DNA of 64,000 nt. It comes from a bacterium. GTDB taxonomy: Bacteria; Sumerlaeota; Sumerlaeia; MVZB01. This document shows positions 7,701 through 16,690 of the stretch, one piece after another. Made by a program: the position numbers and the translations under genes. The stretch's first letter is position 1. Each line of letters starts with the position of its first letter. The stretch is from the NCBI GenBank assembly GCA_021372575.1, contig JAJFUE010000088.1, positions 1 through 64,000 on the forward strand, in the 5' to 3' direction. Below the pieces are notes generated by a model that was not told where the DNA came from, did no database searches, and worked only from the letters and a program-made list of their open reading frames with translations.

Positions 7701-10700
7701 TCACCCGCTCGTCCGTTGCGAGGAACCCAGGAGCCGCATTTCGACCGTGACGAGCAGGTTCTTCGTGTTCAGGCGCGGGTATTTCGTTTTGTCGAACGTC
7801 CACAACAGCACGGCCTCGGCCTCGCCGCTCTTGCCGCCGGCGGCGGCCGGGACGCGCGGGATAATCACCTTGCCCATGAGTTGATCGTCGCGTTTTTCGG
7901 GACCGGTAAAGAAGCTGACCTCGACGCCGCGCGCGTCGGTTTCGCCGCGATTGCCGACGAACGCATGGAACCGGTAACGGCCGACCGCCCTATCCTCGTC
8001 GCTTGCGGAGGCGTTCACCTTGCGCGCAAGGAACAGGTCCCACTTCGTCCGCGCAAAGATCGAGTGCGCGGCGAGTTGCTCGATCGCGTTGGCCGGCGCC
8101 GGCCCGCTCACCGGCTTCAAATGAATCCACACTTTTTTCACGCCCGCGTTATAGACCGGATCCCAGCGCAGCGTGACCGGCCACGTGCGGCCGGCGCCGA
8201 GCGCCGGGATTTCCGGCTCGGGCATGAACGGCTGCACGAACAGCGGCTGGCCGCCTTTCTCGGGGGGGGCGTCGAGCAGTTCCGTCCGCATGGGCGCCGA
8301 AACGCCCTGGCCGGCGTTCTCGACCTCAAAGTTCACAAAAACCGTGCGTCCTTCGGTGACCGGATCGGGCGTGTGCTTGATCGACGCCGCGACGATCCGC
8401 ACGCGCGCGTCGGCGAGCTTCGTGGTGTCGGTCGTCAGCGAATCGCTTGAGAACTTATAGGCGCGGCGTTCGACCGCCGGCGCGGACGACGCATCCGGAG
8501 GCCGGCTTGGCGTGAGCGCGAGTTCAATGCGCTCCGACGGACGAGCCAGTTCGACAACGAATTGAACCTCGGCTTGCCCGTTGCCCCCGATGCGGAACTG
8601 TTTGTTCCCAATTTCTTTTCCGTCGCGCGCCGCGGTCAGGACGAGATTGCCGCTCGGGGCCTGCTCCGGGTTGCGCACGACGACGTTCAGCAGGACGCTT
8701 GTTTTCGGCAGATCAGCGCCGCGCGCGGTCGCGACCGATGCGATCCGCACCCACGGCCGTTTCGCGTCGAGCAACGCGCCCGCCGCGAAGTCCTGGCATT
8801 CGGCCTCGTTCCAGCCATAGACCACGACGCGCAATGGCGCCGGCGTGACCAGCGAAGCCGGAATCTGATACGGCAACTCCAGTTTGCCGTCCGCATACGA
8901 AACGGGCTGCGCCTCCCAGATCGTTTTGCCGCGAAGGTCCTCGACGCGGATCAGCGCCTGGCCCGATTCGGGGATCACGTTTGAGAGACGCGCGACGTGG
9001 CGGACGTCGGTCAGGTCGGGATTGACCGCCTTCTCGCCGAGGTCGAGCGGCTGCCAGCGCTCGGCAAGCTGAAGCCGCAGCGCCGGATCGCCGAGCAGGA
9101 TATACATATAAAGCATCTGGCGCGGGCCATCGCCGGCCGCGAACCGCAAACGCGCCATCGTCGCCATCTCGCCGAAGCCGCGCAGGTTGTCGCCGAACAT
9201 GCCCCTGCGCCACTGGCGCGCGAGCATCATGTGGCTGGGCGTGTCGCCGGGGCCCGACGGCAGGAACATGCCGATCGCGCCGGCGTCGGGCGCGCGCATG
9301 AGGTCCTCGCTGATACTGATGTTCCACGGCGGATCGGGGTAGTCGATCGCGCCGGTGTTGCACGTGTAATTTGTGATGAACGCGTAGCGGCCCTTCGCGG
9401 GCGCGAGGTGCAGGGTGTCGCGGTTGGGGGAATCGCCGCCGAACCAGATGCGCTCGTCGCACCAGATGTTGGGCGAGCCGTGGCCGAAGAAATCGAGGAA
9501 CGCCGTTCCCTGGCCGAACGTGTCGCGCAGGGCGTCGGTCGCCGCGGTGCTGACCTTCATCATTTTCTTTTCGCGTTCATAGACGCTCCTGACGAAGTCC
9601 GACGGCGCATACCAGTTGTCCTCGAGCGGGATGTCGTCGAGGAAAATGCAGTGCGCGTCGAACTGCGGGGGCGTCATCTCCGAGCGCAGTTGCTCGGCGG
9701 CCTCGCGGAACGGCTGCGTGCGTTCGGTCTCGTCGGCGACGTAGCTCAGCCGCGCGCGCCACGGCCCGAGCGGCCGCGTGCGCGCGTAGCGCACGGTCTT
9801 GTCAACGACCGAGCGCGCGTCGTTCAGGTTGTTCACCGAAATGCGCCCCAGCATGGTGTCGCACAGTTCATCGTTGCCGCTGAACATCGTGAACCACGCA
9901 TCGGACGCCCACGATTCGTCGAACTTGTATGAATACGTCGGCACGAGGTTCGGGACCTTGTTGCGGAGGAGGCTGAGGAAATCGCTCGTGCAGTCGCCGA
10001 ACAGAAGCACGTACGACGGCGCGCCGCCGGGCCAGTTGTTCATGGCGTGCGCAAGGTAGCGCCGGATCACCTCCGGGTTCAGGACACCGTCGCCGAAGAG
10101 GTCGTACAGTGCGTCAATATCGACGACCTTGGTCGAAAGCCCGCGGTCCCGGTTGAGCTGAAGCAGCGGCTCGAGGGCGGCCTCGAGCGACGGGTGCGCG
10201 ATGATGAGGTAATCGACGGGCGCGCTCGCGTTCAGCGCGTCATCAGCCCACGCGACGGGGTTGACCGCCAGCGCCGGCACGCGCGCCGGATCGTAAATTT
10301 CCGCGCGGGCGCTCCGGTTGGAAATCGTGAATCCGCCGTCGCGCTCGCGGATCTGCTTCACGGCGCCGTCGATTTCGAATGCCAGCGGCGCCGGGCCGAA
10401 CGTTTTGCCATCGACCCGCGCGAGCGTCGGCGTGCTGGCGCCGGCGGAAACAAAAACGAACCGCCCGTCGATCAGCGACGGCCGCGCCGGATAGTCGATC
10501 TCCAGGTTGTCGAACCAGATTTGGGATTCGCCGCGCGGCCGCGTGGCGGTCGTCGCGTTGATCACGCTCAGCGTGAGCGTCGCGGTGCCTTCGCGCAGGA
10601 TGTCGGCCGGAAGGCGCGGGCTCCAGGTGACTTTCAGCGACTCGTTGAATTCGTGCCGGGCCAGCTCGCGGCCCTCGAAACCGAGCGCAACGGCCGTTCC

Positions 10701-12002
10701 CTTCCAGTCGCCCGGCTCGCCCTTCATGAGGAACCGCAGCCGCGCCGTCAGCGGGGTGTTCTCGCCGGCAATCGGACTGTGGAACGCAACCGGAAGCTCG
10801 AGCGGTTTCGCGGCACTCAACGCGCTATCAACCCAATCGATGCCGGTGATGCTGAGCAGCTCGTTTTGCGCAAGCTTCCGCACGAGGTCGCGATCGAGCC
10901 GGGCCGTGAGGTTCAGGCGATCCAGATTCTTGACCGTCGCGGTCGAATCGACCGTCGCCCAGCGCGCGGCCGGGGCGGCATCCGACGCGGTGATCCAATA
11001 CGCCTGCCGCGTCCCGTAGGGCGACTTCTCATACCGCCCGTAAAAGTAAATGCCCGCCGGGCGGCCCGGTTCGGATTGCGAAACGGCCATCGTGGCCACC
11101 GGCTTGCCGAGCGTGAACATGCGCACCCGCTCGAGCTGCGCAGGGCTTTCGATGAGCCCCTCGGCCTGAAGCCGCTCCGGCTCGATCCGGTAAAGCCCGT
11201 CCGATTCGACATCCGTTTTGAGCCAGACCTTGCCGTCACGCGCCAGCGGGCGCGGATCGGTCGCGGTGACCGACGGCTTGGGCATCGTCTCCCAACGGCC
11301 GAGATCGCCGGGATTGGCAACCAGCCGCTCGGCCAGGATGCGCATCGGGTGATTCGGCGGGACCGCCGTCCTGGGCCGCGCCATTGCCTGCGCGGGTTGA
11401 GCGCTGATCAGAAACGTGACCTCGATCGCGCCGGAACGGCCGACCGCGTGCCGGCGGATCGAGTCCCAGAACGGCCTGAGCAAGTCCAGGTGCCAGATCG
11501 GCCAGTTGCGCATCAGGCCCGCCTGGCGCAGCTTGATGTATTGATTGAAATCCGGGATGCTGCCGGTAACGGGCTTGCCGCCGACCGTGAAGGCGGCGGC
11601 GGTGATCGAGACCTGGCCGCCCAGCGGCAGCGTCAGGTTAAAGCCGCTCGGCTCGGTCCCGTCGGGAGCGTCGGACCCTTCCGGGAGCAGCACGCGCAGC
11701 GTCAAGCTGGTGCCGCTCGACGTCAGCGCGGTGATCCGGATCGGATCGCCATCCCACGACGCCGGCCGGTCGGACCGGGTCGGCGCGGAGCATGCCGGAG
11801 GGAGCTTCCCGGCGGCCGTTTCGGCCGCGGGGCCCTGCGCTCCCTTATCGCATGCAATCACGGCAAAACCAAGCGCCAGAAGCATGCAACAGCCCTGGGC
11901 GAAGCGTGCGACACGGCGCCGGGCATTGGCTCTCAAACGGCCCAAGCCTTGGAATATCCGATTCATCATGATTGTTTTTCTTGTTGCCATACTGCTTGAC
12001 AA
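7701..12002 (-). CDS. gingipain-like (C25 family) peptidase lipoprotein
   Basis: 1433 residues. The N-terminus carries a hydrophobic segment ending in a lipobox (V-I-A-C51), so an outer-membrane or surface lipoprotein is likely. The central part reads as a peptidase C25 domain: PVDYLIIAHPS and YVLLFGDC strands, the catalytic His841 in GHGS and Cys881 in YTCNTG, a His-Cys dyad spaced as in gingipains. Before it are beta-rich domains; after it comes an Ig/CARDB-like region (about 1230-1330). Gingipains of Bacteroidetes use a type IX sorting domain; none is evident here. The start is a TTG with AAGG 5 bases upstream; ATG codons at 11990 and 11969 are alternatives and would shorten the leader. 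The substrate is unknown. Confidence 0.85.
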   Translation of the reverse strand: MSSSMATRKTIMMNRIFQGLGRLRANARRRVARFAQGCCMLLALGFAVIACDKGAQGPAAETAAGKLPPACSAPTRSDRPASWDGDPIRITALTSSGTSLTLRVLLPEGSDAPDGTEPSGFNLTLPLGGQVSITAAAFTVGGKPVTGSIPDFNQYIKLRQAGLMRNWPIWHLDLLRPFWDSIRRHAVGRSGAIEVTFLISAQPAQAMARPRTAVPPNHPMRILAERLVANPGDLGRWETMPKPSVTATDPRPLARDGKVWLKTDVESDGLYRIEPERLQAEGLIESPAQLERVRMFTLGKPVATMAVSQSEPGRPAGIYFYGRYEKSPYGTRQAYWITASDAAPAARWATVDSTATVKNLDRLNLTARLDRDLVRKLAQNELLSITGIDWVDSALSAAKPLELPVAFHSPIAGENTPLTARLRFLMKGEPGDWKGTAVALGFEGRELARHEFNESLKVTWSPRLPADILREGTATLTLSVINATTATRPRGESQIWFDNLEIDYPARPSLIDGRFVFVSAGASTPTLARVDGKTFGPAPLAFEIDGAVKQIRERDGGFTISNRSARAEIYDPARVPALAVNPVAWADDALNASAPVDYLIIAHPSLEAALEPLLQLNRDRGLSTKVVDIDALYDLFGDGVLNPEVIRRYLAHAMNNWPGGAPSYVLLFGDCTSDFLSLLRNKVPNLVPTYSYKFDESWASDAWFTMFSGNDELCDTMLGRISVNNLNDARSVVDKTVRYARTRPLGPWRARLSYVADETERTQPFREAAEQLRSEMTPPQFDAHCIFLDDIPLEDNWYAPSDFVRSVYEREKKMMKVSTAATDALRDTFGQGTAFLDFFGHGSPNIWCDERIWFGGDSPNRDTLHLAPAKGRYAFITNYTCNTGAIDYPDPPWNISISEDLMRAPDAGAIGMFLPSGPGDTPSHMMLARQWRRGMFGDNLRGFGEMATMARLRFAAGDGPRQMLYMYILLGDPALRLQLAERWQPLDLGEKAVNPDLTDVRHVARLSNVIPESGQALIRVEDLRGKTIWEAQPVSYADGKLELPYQIPASLVTPAPLRVVVYGWNEAECQDFAAGALLDAKRPWVRIASVATARGADLPKTSVLLNVVVRNPEQAPSGNLVLTAARDGKEIGNKQFRIGGNGQAEVQFVVELARPSERIELALTPSRPPDASSAPAVERRAYKFSSDSLTTDTTKLADARVRIVAASIKHTPDPVTEGRTVFVNFEVENAGQGVSAPMRTELLDAPPEKGGQPLFVQPFMPEPEIPALGAGRTWPVTLRWDPVYNAGVKKVWIHLKPVSGPAPANAIEQLAAHSIFARTKWDLFLARKVNASASDEDRAVGRYRFHAFVGNRGETDARGVEVSFFTGPEKRDDQLMGKVIIPRVPAAAGGKSGEAEAVLLWTFDKTKYPRLNTKNLLVTVEMRLLGSSQRTSG

Positions 12003-12025
12003 AGGGGCCTTGCTACCGATATGAA
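11996..12025 (+). promoter_or_regulatory. sigma70-type promoter for rpmE
   Basis: TTGACA (11996-12001), an 18-base spacer and TATGAA (12020-12025). Transcription would begin near 12032 and leave a leader of about 93 bases before rpmE, with a GCGCT/AGCGC hairpin in it. The -35 box overlaps the start region of the divergent C25 gene. Confidence 0.6.
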
Positions 12026-12124
12026 TATTTGTTTGCGCACAGGGGGGGTGGCCCGCCGTGCGAGGAGGCGCGCTCCCCGAGCGCTCCGGAAAGCGCCTAA
12101 CGAGATTCTAGAAGGATACGCGTC

Positions 12125-12349
12125 ATGAAACAAGGCATTCATCCAAAGTATGAGTTCACGACCATCCGCTGCGCCTGCGGAACCGAGTACAAGGTTCGCT
12201 CGACCAAGGCCAATCAGCGCCTTGAAATCTGCGCCGCGTGCCACCCGTTCTTCACCGGCCGCCAGAAGCTGGTCGATACGGCCGGCCGCGTCGAGAAGTT
12301 CAAGAAGCGCTACGCCAAGTTCAACCAGCAGCAGGCCGAACAGAAGTAA
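12125..12349 (+). CDS. rpmE: 50S ribosomal protein L31, zinc-binding form
   Basis: 74 residues, close to the family's usual 66-75. The four zinc ligands are present as C16-x-C18 and C36-x-x-C39, so this is the C+ (zinc-containing) type rather than the paralogous zinc-free form induced by zinc starvation. The start is supported by AGAAGGA 8 bases upstream. The sequence [20 protein letters not shown] is the family signature. The gene is monocistronic: it has its own promoter upstream and a strong terminator after it. Confidence 0.97.
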   Translation: MKQGIHPKYEFTTIRCACGTEYKVRSTKANQRLEICAACHPFFTGRQKLVDTAGRVEKFKKRYAKFNQQQAEQK

Positions 12350-12376
12350 GCGGATCGCCGCAAAACGTATTCAAAG

Positions 12377-12418
12377 CGGCCTCACCGGGCAACCCACGCC
12401 CGGCGAGGCCGTTTATTT
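12377..12418 (+). terminator. rho-independent terminator of rpmE
   Basis: A stem of CGGCCTCACCGGGC against GCCCGGCGAGGCCG with one mismatch, around a 7-base loop, followed by GTTTATTTAT. Confidence 0.85.
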
Positions 12419-12594
12419 ATGCGCCCCAACCCCAAGGGCCGCGATGCAGTAGCGCGCCGTCATTTACCCCAAAGCGTATTCATGAATCCGTCTCGCCGGG
12501 CTAGCCGGATGAATTGTCGAAGGCAATATACAATGACAATGATACCGCCGATCAGAAAACATAAAATCGCCGGCGGAAAACGGCACAAACGCGC

Positions 12595-12623
12595 GTCCCT
12601 CGCTTACGCTCGGGCTACTGCAT
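12595..12623 (-). repeat. TAGCCCGAGCG repeat at a gene's 3' end
   Basis: On the minus strand the unit begins ATGCAGTAGCCCGAGCGTAAG. It supplies the final codons Met-Gln and the TAG stop of the membrane protein gene 12615-13640. Near-identical copies are at 13695-13723 (same role for larC) and 4271-4299; a degenerate copy is near 45391. Confidence 0.85.
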
Positions 12624-13640
12624 TCTTTTCAAACCGATATCGGCCTTACGCGCCATCCAGAGGCCGATCACTACGATCGGCACGTATTGCACCAAGTGGA
12701 TCATGATCGCGTAGGCGAACATCACCGTCACGTTATCGCTGATCTTCATCACCGTGAGCGTAAAAATGGCGCCCGCCTCATACAGCCCCCAATAACCCGG
12801 CGCCGCGGGAATCGTGATGAAAATTCCGATCAGCGTGACGAGCGCCAGCGCCTGCGGCAGGCTCATCGGCAGATCGAACCCGCGCGCGATCGCCAGGTTC
12901 GACACCCCCACCAGCACCCACAGCACGACCGAATGAAAAATAATCCGCGCCATCACGGCCGGCTGCTTGAGCGCGTGAAAACCGCCCGCGAACTTGATGA
13001 TGATTCGCGCAATCGCGCGCCTGATGCGCGCCGACATAAAACCCAGCCGCCGCGTGATCCGGATGCACGTCAGCTGCACCCACGGGAACATGAATACGAT
13101 CAGCCCGACCACGAGCACGATGCAGATCGTGATCAGCCCGTGAATGCTTTTCTCCAGCACCTTCGCGTTCAGCACCACAGTGCTCCCCGGCACGGGGACA
13201 TTTGTGTTCGGGTCGATCGGCGGCAGGACCGCGAACGCGACGGCCAGCATCCCGAACAGCGTCACGGCATCCAGGATGCGCTCGGCCACGACCGTCGCCA
13301 GCGCCACCGGCACGCCCGTTTTCTGGCTCTTTCCGATATGAAGGCAGCGCACGACCTCGCCCACGCGCCCCGGCAGGATGCTGTTGAACGCGAATCCGAC
13401 CATCAGCGGCGCGAACGCCTGCCAACCCTTGATGTCGTAGTGCGGCTTGAACAAAAGCCCCCACCGCACGGCGCGCAGATACATGCTGTAATAAAACGCC
13501 GCCAGCCCCGGCACCAGCCACCACCACTTGAAACTCCCAAGCGCGCTCGCGAATTTCCCCCACTCGACCGCGCGCGTGAAATACCCGATCAGCGCAACCG
13601 AGATCAGGCAGCCGACGATGAAAATGATGTTCTTCTTCAT
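12615..13640 (-). CDS. flippase-like membrane protein (LPG synthase TM family)
   Basis: 341 residues with about eight hydrophobic segments. It matches the lysylphosphatidylglycerol synthase transmembrane (UPF0104/YbhN) family: the N-terminal SALGSFKWWWLVPGLAAF helix, LRAVRWGLLF, then the hallmark FNSILPGRVGEVVRCLHIG. No C-terminal lysyltransferase domain is present, so this is the stand-alone flippase-like type. Members move or modify membrane lipids, but a specific substrate cannot be read from the sequence. The reading frame ends with the Met-Gln-stop supplied by a dispersed repeat. It lies 74 bases downstream of larC on the same strand, with another copy of that repeat in the gap. Confidence 0.85.
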   Translation of the reverse strand: MKKNIIFIVGCLISVALIGYFTRAVEWGKFASALGSFKWWWLVPGLAAFYYSMYLRAVRWGLLFKPHYDIKGWQAFAPLMVGFAFNSILPGRVGEVVRCLHIGKSQKTGVPVALATVVAERILDAVTLFGMLAVAFAVLPPIDPNTNVPVPGSTVVLNAKVLEKSIHGLITICIVLVVGLIVFMFPWVQLTCIRITRRLGFMSARIRRAIARIIIKFAGGFHALKQPAVMARIIFHSVVLWVLVGVSNLAIARGFDLPMSLPQALALVTLIGIFITIPAAPGYWGLYEAGAIFTLTVMKISDNVTVMFAYAIMIHLVQYVPIVVIGLWMARKADIGLKRMQ

Positions 13641-13694
13641 GATGGATTGGCTTTGTTTGTGACCTTTTTTTGGAATCGAGCGCTCGTATCGGGA

Positions 13695-13723
13695 GTCCCT
13701 CGCTCACGCTCGGGCTACTGCAT
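13695..13723 (-). repeat. TAGCCCGAGCG repeat at the larC 3' end
   Basis: On the minus strand: ATGCAGTAGCCCGAGCGTGA and so on. It gives larC its last residues Met-Gln and its TAG stop, exactly as the copy at 12595-12623 does for the neighbouring gene. Confidence 0.85.
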
Positions 13724-14902
13724 GTTTTTAATCGCCACGCGCGCGAGGTCGTAGATTTCGGCAAGCGGGCGGCCGGTTTTATGCGCCAGTTCGCGGCAAC
13801 TTTCGTATTCCGGCGCCGCCCGCAAGATCTTGTCGCCCCACATCGCGACCTTGACAGCGACCGGGCCGGCTTCGGTCTGAACCGATTCGGCGCGACGGTT
13901 TAGCGCCCAGCGCTCCGTGAGCGTCCTGCGAATGCCCAGCGTCGTCGATTCGGCGAACAGCCGCTTCGCCAGCGCCGCCTCCCCGGCCGGATCGGCAATC
14001 ACGCGCACGTGCACGCCCGGCCGGTTCTTCTTCATCTGCACCGGACTGAAACTCACGTCGAGCGCGCCGTCCTCGAGCAGGCGCTCCATCAAATACCCCG
14101 CGGCCTCGCCCGGCATGTCGTCGATTTCGCACTCCAGCACCAGGACCGGCTCGCGGCGCGCGGGAATCGATTCCGCCGACTCGCACACCCACAGCCGCAA
14201 ATAATTCGCGACTTCCTTGATCTCTCTCCCGCCGCCGCCGTAACCGATTTTCGCCGACGTCAGCGCGGGCATTTGCGCCGGCGCCTCGCCCGTCAGCGTG
14301 CGCACGATCGCCACGCCGGTCGGCGTCGCCATCTCGACCTCGACCGGCCCCGGCGTCCACGGCAGGCCCTTCAAAAGTTCGGCCGTGGCCGGCGCGGGGA
14401 CCGGCATTTTGCCGTGGCGGCATTCGATCCACCCGGAACCGGTCGTGATCGGCGAGACGGAGAACGTGTCGATGCCGAGCAGTTCGACGCCGATCATCGC
14501 GCCGGTCACGTCGAGCATCGCGTCCTTCTCGCCGACCTCGTGAAAATGGATCGTCTCGAGCGTCGCGCCGTGCACGTGCGCCTCGGCCTCGGCGATCAGG
14601 CGGAACGCCGCCTTGGCGCGCCGCGCCACCCGCTCCGGCAATCCCCCGGCCTTGTCAATCGTCTCCAGGATATGATGCAGATGCTTGTGCGAATGGGGGT
14701 CTTCCTGGACTTCGACGTGCACGCGCGTGCCCTGGATGCCGTGGCGCATGATCTTTTCCGCGCGGAGCTCAAATGACCCGATCGGCAGTTTTTTGAGCTG
14801 CGCCGCGAGCGACTCCACCGGCACGCCGAGATCGACCAGCGCGCCCAGGATCATGTCGCCGCTCACGCCGCTGAAGCAGTCGAAGTGAAGGTGCTTGCCC
14901 AA
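13715..14902 (-). CDS. larC: nickel-pincer cofactor biosynthesis protein LarC
   Basis: About 395 residues in the LarC/DUF111 family, which inserts nickel into the pyridinium-3,5-bisthiocarboxylate mononucleotide cofactor of lactate racemase and related enzymes. The family start HFDCFSGVSGDMILGALVDL is intact. His-rich stretches follow (about residues 87-92 and 112-126: HSHKHLHH, HVHG, HFHE), and the C-terminal CTP-dependent domain (EIDDMPGE, RPGVHVRV) is present. I chose the TTG at 14902, one residue before the conserved start, with GGGGGCGG 8 bases upstream. The open frame continues to 15076, but that extension looks unlike the family. In some species LarC is split in two by a frameshift; here it is one frame. 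No larA, larB or larE is in the window. Confidence 0.9.
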   Translation of the reverse strand: MGKHLHFDCFSGVSGDMILGALVDLGVPVESLAAQLKKLPIGSFELRAEKIMRHGIQGTRVHVEVQEDPHSHKHLHHILETIDKAGGLPERVARRAKAAFRLIAEAEAHVHGATLETIHFHEVGEKDAMLDVTGAMIGVELLGIDTFSVSPITTGSGWIECRHGKMPVPAPATAELLKGLPWTPGPVEVEMATPTGVAIVRTLTGEAPAQMPALTSAKIGYGGGGREIKEVANYLRLWVCESAESIPARREPVLVLECEIDDMPGEAAGYLMERLLEDGALDVSFSPVQMKKNRPGVHVRVIADPAGEAALAKRLFAESTTLGIRRTLTERWALNRRAESVQTEAGPVAVKVAMWGDKILRAAPEYESCRELAHKTGRPLAEIYDLARVAIKNMQ

Positions 14903-15126
14903 AATTGATTCGCCGCCCCCATGAAAATGCGCGGGCAAACAGCCCGCCGTTTGGGGCCAGTTTAGGCGCGCCTGCCTCTCGCATGCAAAGCATAAATGGT
15001 TCATAAACCCGGCCCCGGCGCGATGACGATGGCGAGCGCGGGCATGGGCGAAGCTGAGTATAGTTTGATTATTCATCTTATATAGGGCAACATAGATGGG
15101 AAATTTAAATTACGGGAGCCGATCCA

Positions 15127-16596
15127 ATGGCAGCCATTGACATCCTTTCCAAACCGCCGCGCCTCGCCGCCACGCACCTGACGGCCCTCATCGACTTGGG
15201 CGGTGACGAACTCTTATTCGACAAGAAAAACGCGTCGGCGCATCCGGGCTGGAACGACCTCAGGCGGCGCCGCCGCCAGGAGGAGCTCAAGGGTTCGTAT
15301 CTCGCCGCGGGCGATCGGCCGCTGCTTTACCTGCCGGCATCGGCCGCGAAGTTCTGGAACGACCGCGACAAGGTCCGCGTCCTCGCCGCGCGCGCGTTCG
15401 ACGTCGCCTCGGACCGCAAATGCGACGCGCTGATCCTGCTGATGGACGGCCCGCGCGGCGCCCAGTTCGCCGCCGACGCCGCCGAGGGCATCGCCCTGCG
15501 CGCCTATAAGTTCGTCAAGTACCTCAAGGAGAACCCGATCGCGACCCAGCCCGCCGTGCACATCATCGTCGCCAAGGACGCGCTGCAATCGACGCGCCAG
15601 GCAGTCGAGAAACAACTGAAGGTCGTCGAGTCGGTCAACCGCACGCGCGACCTGATCAACGAGCCGGGCTCGGTGGCCACGCCGGCGATGATCGAGGAGC
15701 TCGCGCGCGGCGTCGCCAAGGCGAGCGGCCTCGAAATCGTCGTCCTCGAGGCCAAGGACCTCGAGAAGGAAGGCTACCAGGGCTTGATCACGGTCGGCAA
15801 AGGCTCGGCCGTGCCGCCGCGCATGATCGTGCTGCGGCACCGCCCGAAGAACTCCCAATCCAACGTTCACCTCGGCCTGCTCGGCAAGGGCGTGACGTTC
15901 GACTCGGGCGGCATCTCGCTCAAGCCCAGCGCCAACATGTGGGAGATGAAGGGCGACATGTCCGGCGCGGCGGCCGTGCTTTACACGATGCAGGCGATCG
16001 CGGCGGAGCGCGTGCCGATTCCCGTGACGGGCATTCTTGTGCTCGCGCACAACGCCGTCGATGCCAACTCGACGCTTCCCGGCGACATCTTCAAGGGGCG
16101 CAACGGCAAGTCCGTGCACGTCGATAACACGGACGCCGAAGGCCGCCTGATCCTGACCGACGGCCTGTGGCGCATGGGCGAGGAGCAGGTGACGCACCTG
16201 GTCGATATCGCGACGCTCACCGGCGCGTGCGCGCGCGCGCTCGGGCCGGCGCTCACCGGCGGCTTCGCCGGCAAGGGCAACCTGCTTGGCACACTCGTCG
16301 AGCTCGCGGACGGCAACGGCGAGGCGATCTGGCCGATGCCGATCGTCGAGGAATACACCGAGCTCATCAAGTCGGAGGTCGCCGACGTCAATAACATCAG
16401 TTCGGCCCCGCACGCCGGCGCCACGACCGCCGCGTTGTTCCTGCGCGAGTTCGTGCCGGAAAACATCGGCGAGTGGGTGCACCTCGACATCGCCGGCACG
16501 TTCCTCGCCGAAAAGGATTGGAAATACTACCGCCCCGGCGCGCTCGGCGTGATGGTGAGAACGATGAAGGCGCTGGCGGAAAAGCTGGCGAGCTGA
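15127..16596 (+). CDS. pepA: leucyl aminopeptidase (M17)
   Basis: 489 residues. Cytosolic dizinc/dimanganese aminopeptidase that removes N-terminal residues from peptides. The C-terminal catalytic domain is complete: GKGVTFDSGG with Lys254 and Asp259, then the signature N334-T-D-A-E-G-R-L with Asp336, Glu338 and Arg340. The N-terminal domain is more divergent, as is usual for the family. GGGAGC lies 7-8 bases before the ATG. The gene is followed by a palindromic GGTCC repeat block and then truA on the same strand. In some bacteria PepA also acts as a DNA-binding protein; nothing here speaks to that. Confidence 0.95.
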   Translation: MAAIDILSKPPRLAATHLTALIDLGGDELLFDKKNASAHPGWNDLRRRRRQEELKGSYLAAGDRPLLYLPASAAKFWNDRDKVRVLAARAFDVASDRKCDALILLMDGPRGAQFAADAAEGIALRAYKFVKYLKENPIATQPAVHIIVAKDALQSTRQAVEKQLKVVESVNRTRDLINEPGSVATPAMIEELARGVAKASGLEIVVLEAKDLEKEGYQGLITVGKGSAVPPRMIVLRHRPKNSQSNVHLGLLGKGVTFDSGGISLKPSANMWEMKGDMSGAAAVLYTMQAIAAERVPIPVTGILVLAHNAVDANSTLPGDIFKGRNGKSVHVDNTDAEGRLILTDGLWRMGEEQVTHLVDIATLTGACARALGPALTGGFAGKGNLLGTLVELADGNGEAIWPMPIVEEYTELIKSEVADVNNISSAPHAGATTAALFLREFVPENIGEWVHLDIAGTFLAEKDWKYYRPGALGVMVRTMKALAEKLAS

Positions 16597-16608
16597 TCAA
16601 ATCATGCG

Positions 16609-16675
16609 ATGGGTCCTATGGGTCCTATAGGACTTATAGGACTTATAGGACCCATAGGACTCATAGGCCATCACC
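16609..16675. repeat. GGTCCTATAGGACTTATA repeat, palindromic
   Basis: Tandem 9-bp units (GGTCCTATG, GGACTTATA and relatives) arranged so that the left part is the reverse complement of the right part. The transcript could fold into a long hairpin between pepA and truA. Related blocks are at 18271-18304 and 28930-28957. Confidence 0.75.
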
Positions 16676-16690
16676 CATCAGGTTCTTACG

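Noticed and set aside
10047-11999. A 650-codon open frame on the plus strand opposite the C25 gene
   Set aside because: Arg/Ala/Gly-rich shadow translation without family resemblance; the minus-strand gene has a lipobox, catalytic motifs and normal domain structure.
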